In this document: positions 34,809 to 43,294 of the stretch, piece by piece
Position numbering within the stretch: the stretch's first letter is position 1
How the letters are laid out: each line of letters starts with the position of its first letter
Assembly: GCA_017505525.1 (NCBI GenBank)
Contig: JAFVPB010000039.1
Location: 62,001 to 126,000, forward strand
From: Clostridia bacterium
Lineage (GTDB): Bacteria > Bacillota > Clostridia > UMGS1883
Length of the DNA stretch: 64,000 bases
Direction of reading: 5' to 3'
Notes under the pieces: model-generated
What the model was told of the DNA's origin: nothing
Database searches by the model: none
Seen by the model: the letters and a program-made list of their open reading frames with translations, nothing else
Made by a program: the position numbers and the translations under genes

Positions 34809-36110
34809 ATGGAGATTAAAAGAGATATATACCTCAATAGGCTTATTGTTCGTAAACACAATAGCTTTGTAAAGGTTATAACCGGAATAAGAAGATGTGG
34901 AAAGTCTTATCTTTTAAATACAATTTTCTATAATCATTTAGTTGCAGAAGGTGTAGATAAGGAGCATATTATCAAGTTTGCTTTTGATTCAGCAGATGAC
35001 CTCAGACTTATCGGAGAAGATTTAACTGAAATTGATGCAGATAACAGAAAAGTTGATCCGGCAAAATTTATGGACTATATCAGCAGTAAAATTTCAGATG
35101 AAAAAATGTATTATCTTCTTCTTGATGAAGTTCAGAAGCTCGGCAGCTTTGAGTCCGTACTGAACGGATATTTAAGAAAAAACAACATGGATATATATGT
35201 TACGGGCAGTAACTCCAAATTTTTATCAAGTGATATTTTGACCGAATTTGAAGGACGGGGTGACGAGGTTCATGTTTTACCTCTGTCTTTTTCGGAATTT
35301 TATAGTGCCTATGACGGAACAAAAGAAGAAGCCTTTGATGATTATATGGTATATGGTGGACTTCCGGCTGTTGCATTGATGCAGACTGATGAACAGAAAG
35401 CAAATTACCTTATAACGCAGATTGAAAATGTTTATTTAAAAGATATTGTAAAAAGATATAACCTGAACAGCGATGAAAATATCAGCGAACTTCTTGATAT
35501 TATTGCATCAGGTATATCTTCTTTGTGCAATCCCAAAAAGCTGGCGGCAACATTCAGAAGCGAAAAGAAGAAACAGTCAACAATTAGTGATGTAACCGTT
35601 GCAAAGTATATTTCATATTATATTGATTCTTTTCTTGTGAGCATTGCCAAGAGATATAATGTAAAGGGCAAAAAGTATATAGAAACGCCATATAAGATTT
35701 ATTTTGAAGATTTGGGCTTGCGTAATGCAAGACTTAATTTCAGACAGATTGAGCCTACACACATTATGGAGAACATTATATATAATGAGCTTCGCTACAG
35801 GGGCTACCGTGTAGATGTGGGCGTTGTAGAATCCCGTGAAAAGGACAAAGACGGTAAGGAAATCAGAAAACAGTTAGAGATAGATTTTGTTGCAAATCAG
35901 GGCAGTAAAAGATATTATATTCAGTCGGCCTATGATATTCCCGATAATGCAAAGTGGGAGCAGGAAACCCGTTCCTTTGATAAGACCAACGATTCATTTA
36001 AGAAAATCGTTATTGTGGAACGCAGTATGAAACCACGCAGGGATGATAAGGGCTATGTTACTATGGGCGTGAAAGAATTTCTGCTCACAGATAACAGTCT
36101 GGAGCTTTAA
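34809..36110 (+). CDS. AAA ATPase with DUF4143 domain
   Basis: 433 aa. Walker A GIRRCGKS (residues 26-33), Walker B YLLLDEVQ (about 101-108) and TGSNSKFLSS are the hallmarks of the AAA_14/DUF4143 ATPase family. The C-terminal DUF4143 part contains LEIDFVA and a conserved restriction-enzyme-like core (DVGVVES...LEIDFVANQ). These proteins are common in gut anaerobes in many copies and their role is unsettled. It has its own promoter, and palindrome copy 8 follows 19 bases after the stop. Confidence 0.85.
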   Translation: MEIKRDIYLNRLIVRKHNSFVKVITGIRRCGKSYLLNTIFYNHLVAEGVDKEHIIKFAFDSADDLRLIGEDLTEIDADNRKVDPAKFMDYISSKISDEKMYYLLLDEVQKLGSFESVLNGYLRKNNMDIYVTGSNSKFLSSDILTEFEGRGDEVHVLPLSFSEFYSAYDGTKEEAFDDYMVYGGLPAVALMQTDEQKANYLITQIENVYLKDIVKRYNLNSDENISELLDIIASGISSLCNPKKLAATFRSEKKKQSTISDVTVAKYISYYIDSFLVSIAKRYNVKGKKYIETPYKIYFEDLGLRNARLNFRQIEPTHIMENIIYNELRYRGYRVDVGVVESREKDKDGKEIRKQLEIDFVANQGSKRYYIQSAYDIPDNAKWEQETRSFDKTNDSFKKIVIVERSMKPRRDDKGYVTMGVKEFLLTDNSLEL

Positions 36111-36128
36111 ATTTTAAATATCAAAATA

Positions 36129-36153
36129 ACCTTATTCCAATTTGGAACAAGGT
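36129..36153. repeat. 25-bp intergenic palindrome, copy 8
   Basis: Arms ACCTTATTCC and GGAACAAGGT, between the ATPase gene and the agr operon. Confidence 0.9.
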
Positions 36154-36201
36154 CGGTAGTGATGGCAGATGTAGGTTTGGCAACAAGGAAAGGATACAAA
36201 T

Positions 36202-36927
36202 ATGAAGGATAAAATAGAAATATACATTTGTGATGATAATCAAAATTTCATTGAAGAAATTTCACAAAGGACTCAAGCATTGGTTGGCAAGAACAGAACC
36301 CTGATTGTGAAAACTTTCAATGATGGTAGAGAACTTATTGCACAATGGAATGAAAAATTTGCTGATGTAGTATTTTTAGATATTGATATGCCGTCTATTA
36401 CTGGCTTTGAAGTAGCAGAGGAATTGCAAAAATCAAAGCGTGATGCAATAATTATCTTTATAACAAGTCATGAAGATAAGGTGTATCAGTCGTGGGACTT
36501 TCAACCGTTTTGGTTTGTCAGAAAGAGTCATCTTAACGATTTGGACAAGGTGTTTCCTCGGCTTTTGTTAAAAATTGATTCCGAAAACGAAAAGGAAAAA
36601 CATATATTTAATCTGGTAGCTGAAACAAAGGTTGTAGAATTAGATATAAATTCCGTAAAATACATACAGGCATTAAAACATTATGTACTTATAAAATACA
36701 TAAATGGAGAACAAATAAAGGTTAGGTGTAAAATATCTGATGCAGAGCAACAGTTGCAACAGCTTTACTTTATCAGGATACAAACAAGCGCTCTTGTAAA
36801 TATCAGATTTATTGCAAAGATTACGAGCAGGGATGTCATTCTTACTGATGGTGAGAGTTTGCATGTAAATAGAGAAAGACTTGAAAGTGTCAGAGATGAG
36901 TTTCAGAAATTTATAAGGAGTAGATAA
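36202..36927 (+). CDS. agrA: LytTR-family response regulator (AgrA-like)
   Basis: 241 aa. A receiver domain (residues 1-125) contains the acidic pair DD at 11-12, the phospho-acceptor Asp60 in VVFLDIDMPS and FITSHEDKVY. A LytTR DNA-binding domain follows (about 135-235; IKYIQALKHYVLIKY, FIRIQTSALVNIRFI). It would respond to the kinase encoded next and activate agrBD from the direct repeat at 38273. It starts about 48 bases after palindrome copy 8 with AAGGAAAGG upstream, and ends two bases before the kinase gene. Confidence 0.9.
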   Translation: MKDKIEIYICDDNQNFIEEISQRTQALVGKNRTLIVKTFNDGRELIAQWNEKFADVVFLDIDMPSITGFEVAEELQKSKRDAIIIFITSHEDKVYQSWDFQPFWFVRKSHLNDLDKVFPRLLLKIDSENEKEKHIFNLVAETKVVELDINSVKYIQALKHYVLIKYINGEQIKVRCKISDAEQQLQQLYFIRIQTSALVNIRFIAKITSRDVILTDGESLHVNRERLESVRDEFQKFIRSR

Positions 36928-36929
36928 TT

Positions 36930-38228
36930 ATGGTGGAGCTTGCCTTTGAGTTAGGAATAAATTTATTGGAAACATTCATAGCGATAGAATTTGTCACAAG
37001 GTATCTTGGATGTAAATATGATGATTGGAAAAGAAATCTTGGCTTTATAGCTGTGTGGATTATTGCTTTTATTGAATTATCCGTGATGAACCATATAACC
37101 GAATTTGAAAGTTTTGGTGCATATATTCCGGCGGTAATTTATTTTGTGTATGCAACATTATTTCTAAAGGGAAGTGTTTTCCTAAAATTATGGATTTCGG
37201 TTTTGATTCAGATTTTAGTCACAGCTATTGCGATAGGAACAAATTTATTTGTATGCAACATAATAGGTTATGATCCGTATTTGATGATTACGGTATTTAA
37301 TAGTATAAGGGTTATTAGTGTTATAATAACAAAAATATTATTGTTTTACATAACACGGTTGATTTTAAAACAAAAATATAAAAATCCGTTGGCGAACGGA
37401 GCTTGGTTATTACTAATCATTATCCCCATAATATCTATTATTTCCCTTAGTGCTTTAATGTTGGCTGCAATAAACCATGAGGAAATAAAGGTATATATTC
37501 TTACGGGTATGAGTTGTATAGTTGTTGCAAATATTATTACATACTATTTCTTTACTATGCTAAATAAGGATTATGATACGAAACTAAAGGTAAAACTTCT
37601 TGAAAGTCAAAACGAAAACGCTCTGAAAAATATAGAAAACATTGATGCTTTTGTTCAACAGATGAAGGCGGTTCGGCATGATATGAAAAACCAACTGCTA
37701 ATAGTCAGAAACTATATCAATTCAGGGAAAAATGATGAAGCTGTTGAATATATAAATTCACTTACTGATAATTATATGCCTAACATACAAGAGTTTTTGG
37801 TTACTGAGAACGATGCTTTTAATGCTATTGTAAATTCAAAAATAGCAATTTGTAATCAAAAAGGAATATACATAGAGATAAAGGAGAAAAAATCGTCTTT
37901 GAAGGACTTGGATGCCGTTGATACAGGCGTTTTGTTTGGAAATTTACTTGATAATGCGATAGAAGCAGCAGAAAAAACGGTTGACAAGCGAATTGTTGTA
38001 GAAGTACAGACGAGAGATAGTTATTTATCAATTTTAATAACGAACAGTATCAATGATTCGGTATTAAGGGATAACAAGGAACTTGCAACATCCAAAAGTG
38101 ACAAAGAACTACATGGTATCGGAATAAAGTCTGTTGAGGCTATAGTAAAAAAGTATGATGGTATGATAAAATTTTATGAAGAAAACGGTGAATTTTGTTG
38201 CCATATTCTTCTCTATATTGAAAAATAA
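36930..38228 (+). CDS. agrC: GHKL sensor histidine kinase (AgrC-like)
   Basis: 432 aa. Six or so membrane helices fill residues 1-210. The phospho-accepting His250 lies in AVRHDMKNQLLIVRNYI. The ATPase domain has FGNLLDNAIEAAEKT (N box) and HGIGIKSVEAIVKKYDG (G box). In Agr systems this kinase senses the cyclic autoinducer peptide outside the cell and phosphorylates the response regulator. It follows agrA by two bases. A terminator separates it from agrB. Confidence 0.9.
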   Translation: MVELAFELGINLLETFIAIEFVTRYLGCKYDDWKRNLGFIAVWIIAFIELSVMNHITEFESFGAYIPAVIYFVYATLFLKGSVFLKLWISVLIQILVTAIAIGTNLFVCNIIGYDPYLMITVFNSIRVISVIITKILLFYITRLILKQKYKNPLANGAWLLLIIIPIISIISLSALMLAAINHEEIKVYILTGMSCIVVANIITYYFFTMLNKDYDTKLKVKLLESQNENALKNIENIDAFVQQMKAVRHDMKNQLLIVRNYINSGKNDEAVEYINSLTDNYMPNIQEFLVTENDAFNAIVNSKIAICNQKGIYIEIKEKKSSLKDLDAVDTGVLFGNLLDNAIEAAEKTVDKRIVVEVQTRDSYLSILITNSINDSVLRDNKELATSKSDKELHGIGIKSVEAIVKKYDGMIKFYEENGEFCCHILLYIEK

Positions 38229-38241
38229 TATTTATGAAGAT

Positions 38242-38268
38242 AAGTCGGTAAATTACCGGCTTATTTTT
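38242..38268 (+). terminator. Intrinsic terminator after agrC
   Basis: AAGTCGGTAA and TTACCGGCTT (one G-U) form a tight stem, followed by ATTTTTG. Confidence 0.8.
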
Positions 38269-38272
38269 GTGT

Positions 38273-38338
38273 CTATTGTGCCGATATTTGCGGCTATAGT
38301 GCCAACCCCATTGAAGATAGGAATATTTATGATAAAAT
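38273..38338 (+). promoter_or_regulatory. Probable AgrA/LytTR direct repeat and agrBD promoter
   Basis: CTATTGTGCC (38273) and CTATAGTGCC (38294) are direct repeats exactly 21 bases apart, the spacing of LytTR-family operators. Eight bases later comes a weak -35 (TTGAAG, 38311), a 16-base spacer and TAAAAT (38333). This fits autoinduction of agrB and agrD by the regulator encoded upstream. Confidence 0.7.
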
Positions 38339-38363
38339 AGGATTACAAGGAAGGAAAATACCA

Positions 38364-38942
38364 ATGGATAAATTAGCAAATATTCTTACTGATTTTTGTA
38401 TGAATAGAAATAAAATACAAGAGGACAGGCGTGAGATATATTGTTATGGATTCAAGCTGATAATAGCAGACATCATAAATTTTTCAATAGTGCTTATTGT
38501 TGGCTTGCTTCTTAACAAAGTCTTTGATAGTATTTTGTTTTTAATTACATTATGTGGAACAAGACAGTTCAGCGGCGGTTTTCATGCAAGGTCATTTTGG
38601 TTATGCCGTTTGTCAATGATAATAACATTTATATCAGTTTTCGCAATTAGTAATATAGTTGCAAAATCGCATTGGGAATTAGTTTGGTGTACTTCGATAA
38701 ACATTCTTTGTGTTATAACTATGGCTGTTTTGGCCCCGGTCATACATCCAAATAAAATTCTAACGGAAATACAAAAGCAAAAAAACAAAATTAAATCAAT
38801 AATAACATCTTTTATCATGGCAGTAATATCAATAGTCTTGGTATTGTTGGATGTTGATGGAGGTGTTACTATATCAATAACTTTATTGGCTGTTATTGTT
38901 TTGATGATTGTCAGCCTGATAATGCACAGGGAGGTGAATTGA
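38364..38942 (+). CDS. agrB: AgrB-type accessory gene regulator protease
   Basis: 192 aa membrane protein. GTRQFSGGFHARSFWLCRLS contains the catalytic pair His74 and Cys81 in the positions of AgrB cysteine endopeptidases. Four to six helices surround it. AgrB cleaves the AgrD precursor and helps form the cyclic peptide. It starts after AAGGAAGG and ends one base before the agrD start. Confidence 0.9.
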   Translation: MDKLANILTDFCMNRNKIQEDRREIYCYGFKLIIADIINFSIVLIVGLLLNKVFDSILFLITLCGTRQFSGGFHARSFWLCRLSMIITFISVFAISNIVAKSHWELVWCTSINILCVITMAVLAPVIHPNKILTEIQKQKNKIKSIITSFIMAVISIVLVLLDVDGGVTISITLLAVIVLMIVSLIMHREVN

Positions 38943-38943
38943 A

Positions 38944-39105
38944 ATGTTTAATTGGATCAGTAGCCTTTTTGCCGGAGCAGCGTTTGATATGGCAATTTAT
39001 TCGGCTGGTCTTGCTTCTGGAAGTGGCATGCATCAGATGAAAGAGCCTGAAACCCTCCAAAAAGTAGTACAGGAATACAAGGAGATGGGTGAAGTTGAAA
39101 AATAA
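38944..39105 (+). CDS. agrD: AgrD-like autoinducer peptide precursor without cysteine
   Basis: 53 aa. It begins one base after the agrB stop, with AGGGAGG upstream. The layout fits AgrD: an amphipathic N-terminal helix (FNWISSLFAG), a core ending GLASGSGMHQM, and a charged tail starting KEPETLQKV. Clostridia AgrD cores often have A-S-x-x-G-x-Y-Q-P-K-E-P, and ASGSGMHQMKEP lines up with this. There is no Cys, so ring closure would have to use Ser (a lactone); that is inference. Confidence 0.8.
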   Translation: MFNWISSLFAGAAFDMAIYSAGLASGSGMHQMKEPETLQKVVQEYKEMGEVEK

Positions 39106-39640
39106 ATCATTAGCCTATAGGCTAATGAAGAATACTACATATTCTTCATTAAACATCTCTAACTGCTTTAAATGGCAAGAGGTAGGTTGCGTAAATATCG
39201 CAAAAACATTTTAGGCTTATTCTAAAGGGATTCTGTCCCCAAAGGATAAAGGGAATTATCACTATATGTAAAAGCTGTCAGTAATCAGTTAAATGCTTCT
39301 GGAAATTCAGCTTGGTGAGGCTATCACAACGAGAACGCAATCGGATAATGGTAACGGAATATACTCAGGTGTGTGATAACAGATTTAATGATGGTTGTGT
39401 AGTAGAGGTTAATTCCAAAAAACTACAGTAATAACGCTGAATAATATAAATTCTTTATAAACAAAAAGAGAAACCACTTTACAAATACCATAAGCAACTT
39501 GACAGAAACTTAATAATTTGTCGGTGGAATCTCCGCTTATAAGTATATACAAGACAAGATGTTTTGTCAATGCTTGAAAAGCCTTTTTGTAAAATATGAA
39601 TTTAAAAGTTTGCGTTAAAAAAACGGAAAGGACGATTTGT
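39106..39640. other. Intergenic region with stacked hairpins, no gene seen
   Basis: Right after agrD lie a perfect 18-base palindrome (39109-39126) and an overlapping 11-base-stem hairpin (39124-39150, AATGAAGAATA with TATTCTTCATT). They share AAT, so the two structures are mutually exclusive. The remaining ~490 bases have only very short open frames without ribosome binding sites, and I see no promoter of good quality. It may be an untranslated RNA or decayed sequence. Confidence 0.5.
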
Positions 39641-40090
39641 ATGAAAAAGTTTAAAAAGATTATTGCAATGTGTATGGCAACAGTTATGGCTATGTCGGTT
39701 ATGTGCGTTGGAGCATTTGCAGCAGAAACAGATGTAGAGATAGAGGTAGAGAACATACAGGAATTTCCCGAATGTATAATGATTGAGAGGGAAGTTATTG
39801 CAGAGGATGGAAGCGTTAGCATCGCTGTTGATCCTATTTACCTTCTTGGGATGGGATATATAACAGGAGATGGAGTAAATTTAAGACAAGGGGCATCAAC
39901 ATCAACTGCTTCAAAGGGGTTAATGTATAGAGGTGATGCTTTGGCTGTTTATGGAGATATGAGAGTAACAGGTCCTTGGTACTATGTTTCTGTAAGGTCA
40001 GGAAACTGTAATGGTAAAACTGGATATGTTCATATGGATTATGTGACAATCGTTGATCCTGCAAAGACTGTTGATACAGTAACGGAATGA
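39641..40090 (+). CDS. Exported SH3-domain protein
   Basis: 149 aa. The signal peptide is residues 1-27 (GAFA-AE). A bacterial SH3 domain occupies about 70-135: GDGVNLRQGASTSTASKGLMYRGDALAVYG and WYYVSVRSG...GYVHMDYV, typical of wall-binding SH3_3 domains. ATG 39641 follows GAAAGGAC. The start region, from the ribosome binding site to residue ~12, is nearly identical to that of the gene at 41057, showing local duplication. It is the first exported product after the agr locus. Confidence 0.85.
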   Translation: MKKFKKIIAMCMATVMAMSVMCVGAFAAETDVEIEVENIQEFPECIMIEREVIAEDGSVSIAVDPIYLLGMGYITGDGVNLRQGASTSTASKGLMYRGDALAVYGDMRVTGPWYYVSVRSGNCNGKTGYVHMDYVTIVDPAKTVDTVTE

Positions 40091-40107
40091 AATGATAATC
40101 TGTGATA

Positions 40108-40126
40108 GAGGGGGGATTTCCCCCTC
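40108..40126 (+). other. GC hairpin between exported-protein genes
   Basis: GAGGGGG and CCCCCTC around a short loop. No T run follows, so it is more likely an mRNA hairpin than a full terminator. Confidence 0.5.
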
Positions 40127-40155
40127 CATTACGATTTTGAAAGGAGATTTAAAAT

Positions 40156-41034
40156 ATGTTGGTGAATAAAAAAATTGTTTTACCGATTATATGCTTTTGT
40201 CTTGTGGCGTTAATTGGAGGATTGGTATATGCAACTGTAAATACTAATGCTACCTCAGAAACAGACGCTATCGATTTTGGTGAGTTTGCTGGTGAACTCC
40301 AAAAGACTGTAGAAAATCAATGTAAAGATAAAGAAGATGTGAACATTGTGTTTTATGAAAGCAAAGGCAAAGATATAATAGCTACATATGGAGACACTAA
40401 CATCAAGTTTAAACCTTCTTCTTTGTTTAAATATATTGTTTTGGGAATAGGAATTAACGAGGGTGTAGTTCAAGATAATGATACTTATACTTGTAACGGT
40501 AGTTATAAGGTTGGTGAATTAAACTTTAGATGCTTTGAAAAAAACGGACATGGAGAATTGAATATTTGTTCAGGAATACAAGAGTCATGTCCAATGGCGT
40601 GTGTAGAAATTGCAAAGAAAGTAGATGATGCAACTTTTTATAATTATCTAAAAAAACTTGGGATTTCCCTTCTTGATTCAAATGAAAAGGATTCACCTAA
40701 AGGCTTAAATATAATTCCAACAGCAATAGGTAACGGAATTGAAGTTACTCCCGAAGAACTCCTTTCAGTGTATTCTGAAATTTTAAATAACCCTGAAATA
40801 TTTTCAGACACATGCAGAAAATCTATATATGAATATATGTCTTGTGAAGCTATGAATGACGAAGTTGTTTATATTGAAGGAATATGTTATTCAGAGGCAA
40901 TAGAGATTCCAACAGTTATTTCTGTTATCAAAAAGAACGATGGCTTTTTAGTTGGTATGACATATAGTGAAAAACATGATAAAAAAGAACTTTTAGATAT
41001 TACGAAGAAAATTTTGAATGATTATACATTATAA
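40156..41034 (+). CDS. Exported penicillin-binding-like transpeptidase domain, degenerate
   Basis: 292 aa. One N-terminal helix (residues 9-27) anchors or exports it. KPSSLFKYIVLGIGINEGVV carries SxxK (Ser89-Lys92), and NGHGELN...IQESCPMACVEIAKKV corresponds to the GHG...L..SCN.A block of transpeptidases. The SxN position reads S-C-P instead of S-C-N, and no KTG motif is visible. So it is probably inactive or of changed function, perhaps a beta-lactam or peptidoglycan sensor. AAAGGAG precedes the ATG. Confidence 0.65.
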   Translation: MLVNKKIVLPIICFCLVALIGGLVYATVNTNATSETDAIDFGEFAGELQKTVENQCKDKEDVNIVFYESKGKDIIATYGDTNIKFKPSSLFKYIVLGIGINEGVVQDNDTYTCNGSYKVGELNFRCFEKNGHGELNICSGIQESCPMACVEIAKKVDDATFYNYLKKLGISLLDSNEKDSPKGLNIIPTAIGNGIEVTPEELLSVYSEILNNPEIFSDTCRKSIYEYMSCEAMNDEVVYIEGICYSEAIEIPTVISVIKKNDGFLVGMTYSEKHDKKELLDITKKILNDYTL

Positions 41035-41056
41035 TAAAATTGAAAGGACGATTTGT

Positions 41057-41578
41057 ATGAAAAAATTTAAGAAATTGATTGCAATGTGTTTGACAGCGGC
41101 AATGGCACTCTCTATGATGAGTATTGGGGCATTTGCAGCCACAGAATCAACAGAACCAACATCTTATACTACGGAAGATGGTATAACAGTTACTCTTTAT
41201 GATCCTGATATTACAGTCGAGTTTACGGAAAAAACTAATAATGGAATCACAAGGGCAAGCAGTATTACAGGATATGTTTATATTGCTAATCCAACAAATG
41301 GTATTGGAAATGCCACAGAAACTTTTTCTGCAACAGGTACAGGCACAGCCAAAGCTAAATTTGGGCTTGATTTGTGGGAAGGTGGTCCTTCTTACAATGT
41401 AAGTCTTTGTAAAGTTGGAGCAAATGGAAGTGCGTCTGTTTTAGCAGTATGTGAAAATATACCTAAAATACAAGAAGCAACATTGAATGGATTAGCTGCT
41501 CCGGGAAATTATTTCTTCAGAGTAAGCACATATTACACACCCGGTAATGCATCTTATTATGCTTATGCGCAGAACTAA
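41057..41578 (+). CDS. Small exported protein, leader paralogue of the SH3 protein
   Basis: 173 aa. The signal peptide (residues 1-27, GAFA-AT) and ribosome binding site region repeat those of the gene at 39641 almost exactly, but the mature part is unrelated: a Thr/Gly-rich beta domain (ATETFSATGTGTAKAKFGL) ending in a Tyr-rich strand. No family recognised. It lies 22 bases after the transpeptidase-like gene. Confidence 0.75.
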   Translation: MKKFKKLIAMCLTAAMALSMMSIGAFAATESTEPTSYTTEDGITVTLYDPDITVEFTEKTNNGITRASSITGYVYIANPTNGIGNATETFSATGTGTAKAKFGLDLWEGGPSYNVSLCKVGANGSASVLAVCENIPKIQEATLNGLAAPGNYFFRVSTYYTPGNASYYAYAQN

Positions 41579-41633
41579 AGAAACAATAGTTTCTAAGTAC
41601 AAACAAATTGACGAGTTGTTAGTGTAAAAAGTG

Positions 41634-41658
41634 ACCTTGTTCCAATTTGGAACAAGGT
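41634..41658. repeat. 25-bp intergenic palindrome, copy 9 (symmetric, promoter-associated)
   Basis: Arms ACCTTGTTCC and GGAACAAGGT pair completely. A promoter follows 71 bases downstream. Confidence 0.95.
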
Positions 41659-41729
41659 CATCATATAAAACATAATTGGTAAAATAGCAAAATTTCTTTG
41701 TAAACTATTCGTGAAAATCCATTTTTCTA

Positions 41730-41758
41730 TTGCGGTATGAAGAAAAATATGGTATTAT
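41730..41758 (+). promoter_or_regulatory. Promoter downstream of palindrome copy 9
   Basis: TTGCGG (41730-41735), 17 bases, TATTAT (41753-41758) in TATGGTATTATT. It reads into the 23-codon frame at 41793. Confidence 0.65.
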
Positions 41759-41792
41759 TAAATAAAGAAATATGAAACGGAGGAATTTGACA

Positions 41793-41864
41793 ATGGTACA
41801 TTATATAAAATGGGATATGTCTTGGCAAATATGTAACTTTTGTTATATTCCTCATAGAGTGTGA
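41793..41864 (+). CDS. Very small peptide gene (23 aa), possible leader or signal peptide
   Basis: ATG at 41793 follows a strong ACGGAGG box. The peptide is aromatic- and Cys-containing: it starts MVHYIKWDMSW and ends NFCYIPHRV, with a CNFC pair. It sits between its own promoter and a strong terminator 25 bases after the stop, so the transcript appears dedicated to it. It could be a secreted signal, a toxin-like peptide or a leader peptide. No homology is claimed. Confidence 0.45.
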   Translation: MVHYIKWDMSWQICNFCYIPHRV

Positions 41865-41889
41865 AAAATAATACGGATTGCAATATTAG

Positions 41890-41933
41890 CATACAAGTCA
41901 TATCCCGGAAAGATGTGATTTGTATGTTTTTTT
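41890..41933 (+). terminator. Strong intrinsic terminator
   Basis: A 15-base stem with two G-U pairs (41890-41904 with 41912-41926) and seven T. It separates the 23-aa frame from the protease gene at 42045, so it may act as an attenuator. Confidence 0.85.
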
Positions 41934-42044
41934 GTTAATGAAGTTTAAGCGAGTTCTTTGAAAGAAAGGTGTGATAATGTGTCATGTGGAGAGGTTTAAT
42001 GTAGTAAGAAGTTAAAACACCGTTGATTTTAGGAGGAATATCTT

Positions 42045-43277
42045 ATGAAAAAATTATTATCTATTGTACTTTCAATTTCATTATTACTTTCAATGGGTAC
42101 GGTTTCTTTTGCAGAAGAAAACTCGGTTGAAGTCATAGATGCCGTAACAGCACAAAAAATTGCTACGAATTTTGCTATTGCAAGAGCACAATCTGAGGAT
42201 ACCGAAGAAAGTTTCCCATTACCATTTAAAGTTGTATTTGATGAAACAATGTATGATTTTGAAGGGAATGTATCTGCATACAAATTTGATGTTGTAAATA
42301 TTGATGAAGAATATAGCGGATATATAATTACGGGTGCGCAATCTGAATATGCGCCAATTATTGAATACAGCACATCAGGTACAGAGTCATTTATTGATAA
42401 CGCAAAAGCCGAAATCTCTAATAACGAGAATGCCTTAAAAGTCTATTATAATGGTGGCTTTGATTACTTTGTAGAAAGTACCGAAGCAGATAGTGCCGGA
42501 GTTTATGATGCAAGTAATTCTTCAATGGTTAGTAGAAGCGTTGCAATGCTTGCTAATAATGCAGAACTAACGAATATTACGGCAGGGGCTACTGCATCAT
42601 TAGTTAGCGAACAGCAGTTGGAAACGGAGTGGGAGAACACATTGGCACAGGTGATGTCAAGTAATCCACCTACAAGTGGGTATATAAGTGATCCTTTTGA
42701 CCATGAAACTGGATATTCAGGATATACGATGGATTATATAAATAATGCAACGGGACAACCGTATGTAAGTACGACAACGACACCGTATTCTAATTATTCT
42801 ACGGGTTGTGGTCCCATTGCCGCAACAAATTTAATGATATATAATAGCAGAGCTAATGGAAAAACATCACTTATGTATAATGGTAGTTGGGCAAATACAT
42901 TCCAAAGATTTAGAACATTGACAAATCATGTTGATGGCTATTATGTTATTGTTAGAAATCTAACTGCTGCAATAGAGAATTTTTGTATAGCACAAGGGTA
43001 TTCAAATTCTGATGCATATTTTCAGGACAATCCTTCCGTTAATTATATGATTTCATCAGTTCAATCGGATGATCCGCAAATAATATTGGTAAATAATCAT
43101 TATACTTATGATGACCATTATATGCTGACATTGGGTTATGAAACATATCGCTATAGCAATGGCTCATCTACAACATATTTTAGGGTTGCTGATGGAGTTA
43201 GCGGTAATTCTGTAAATAGATATATATACTATGATGCACCAATTTTTGTTTCAGTTATAAATGTTGATGTTTCATAA
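42045..43277 (+). CDS. Exported papain-fold peptidase (C10/C39-like) with propeptide
   Basis: 410 aa. A signal peptide (residues 1-23) is followed by a ~170-residue propeptide-like region. The catalytic domain has STGCGPIAATNLMIYN with Cys near 255 and DDHYMLTLGYE with His near 358, the Cys/His layout of streptopain-like C10 and C39-type peptidases. It would act outside the cell. A GGAGG box precedes the ATG. The position after agr suggests a quorum-controlled protease, though the terminator at 41890 means it needs its own or attenuated transcription. Confidence 0.8.
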   Translation: MKKLLSIVLSISLLLSMGTVSFAEENSVEVIDAVTAQKIATNFAIARAQSEDTEESFPLPFKVVFDETMYDFEGNVSAYKFDVVNIDEEYSGYIITGAQSEYAPIIEYSTSGTESFIDNAKAEISNNENALKVYYNGGFDYFVESTEADSAGVYDASNSSMVSRSVAMLANNAELTNITAGATASLVSEQQLETEWENTLAQVMSSNPPTSGYISDPFDHETGYSGYTMDYINNATGQPYVSTTTTPYSNYSTGCGPIAATNLMIYNSRANGKTSLMYNGSWANTFQRFRTLTNHVDGYYVIVRNLTAAIENFCIAQGYSNSDAYFQDNPSVNYMISSVQSDDPQIILVNNHYTYDDHYMLTLGYETYRYSNGSSTTYFRVADGVSGNSVNRYIYYDAPIFVSVINVDVS

Positions 43278-43294
43278 TAAGTAGGTGAGTATAA

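Noticed and set aside
39293-39376. 27-codon frame in the region after agrD
   Set aside because: No ribosome binding site and no sign of a promoter.
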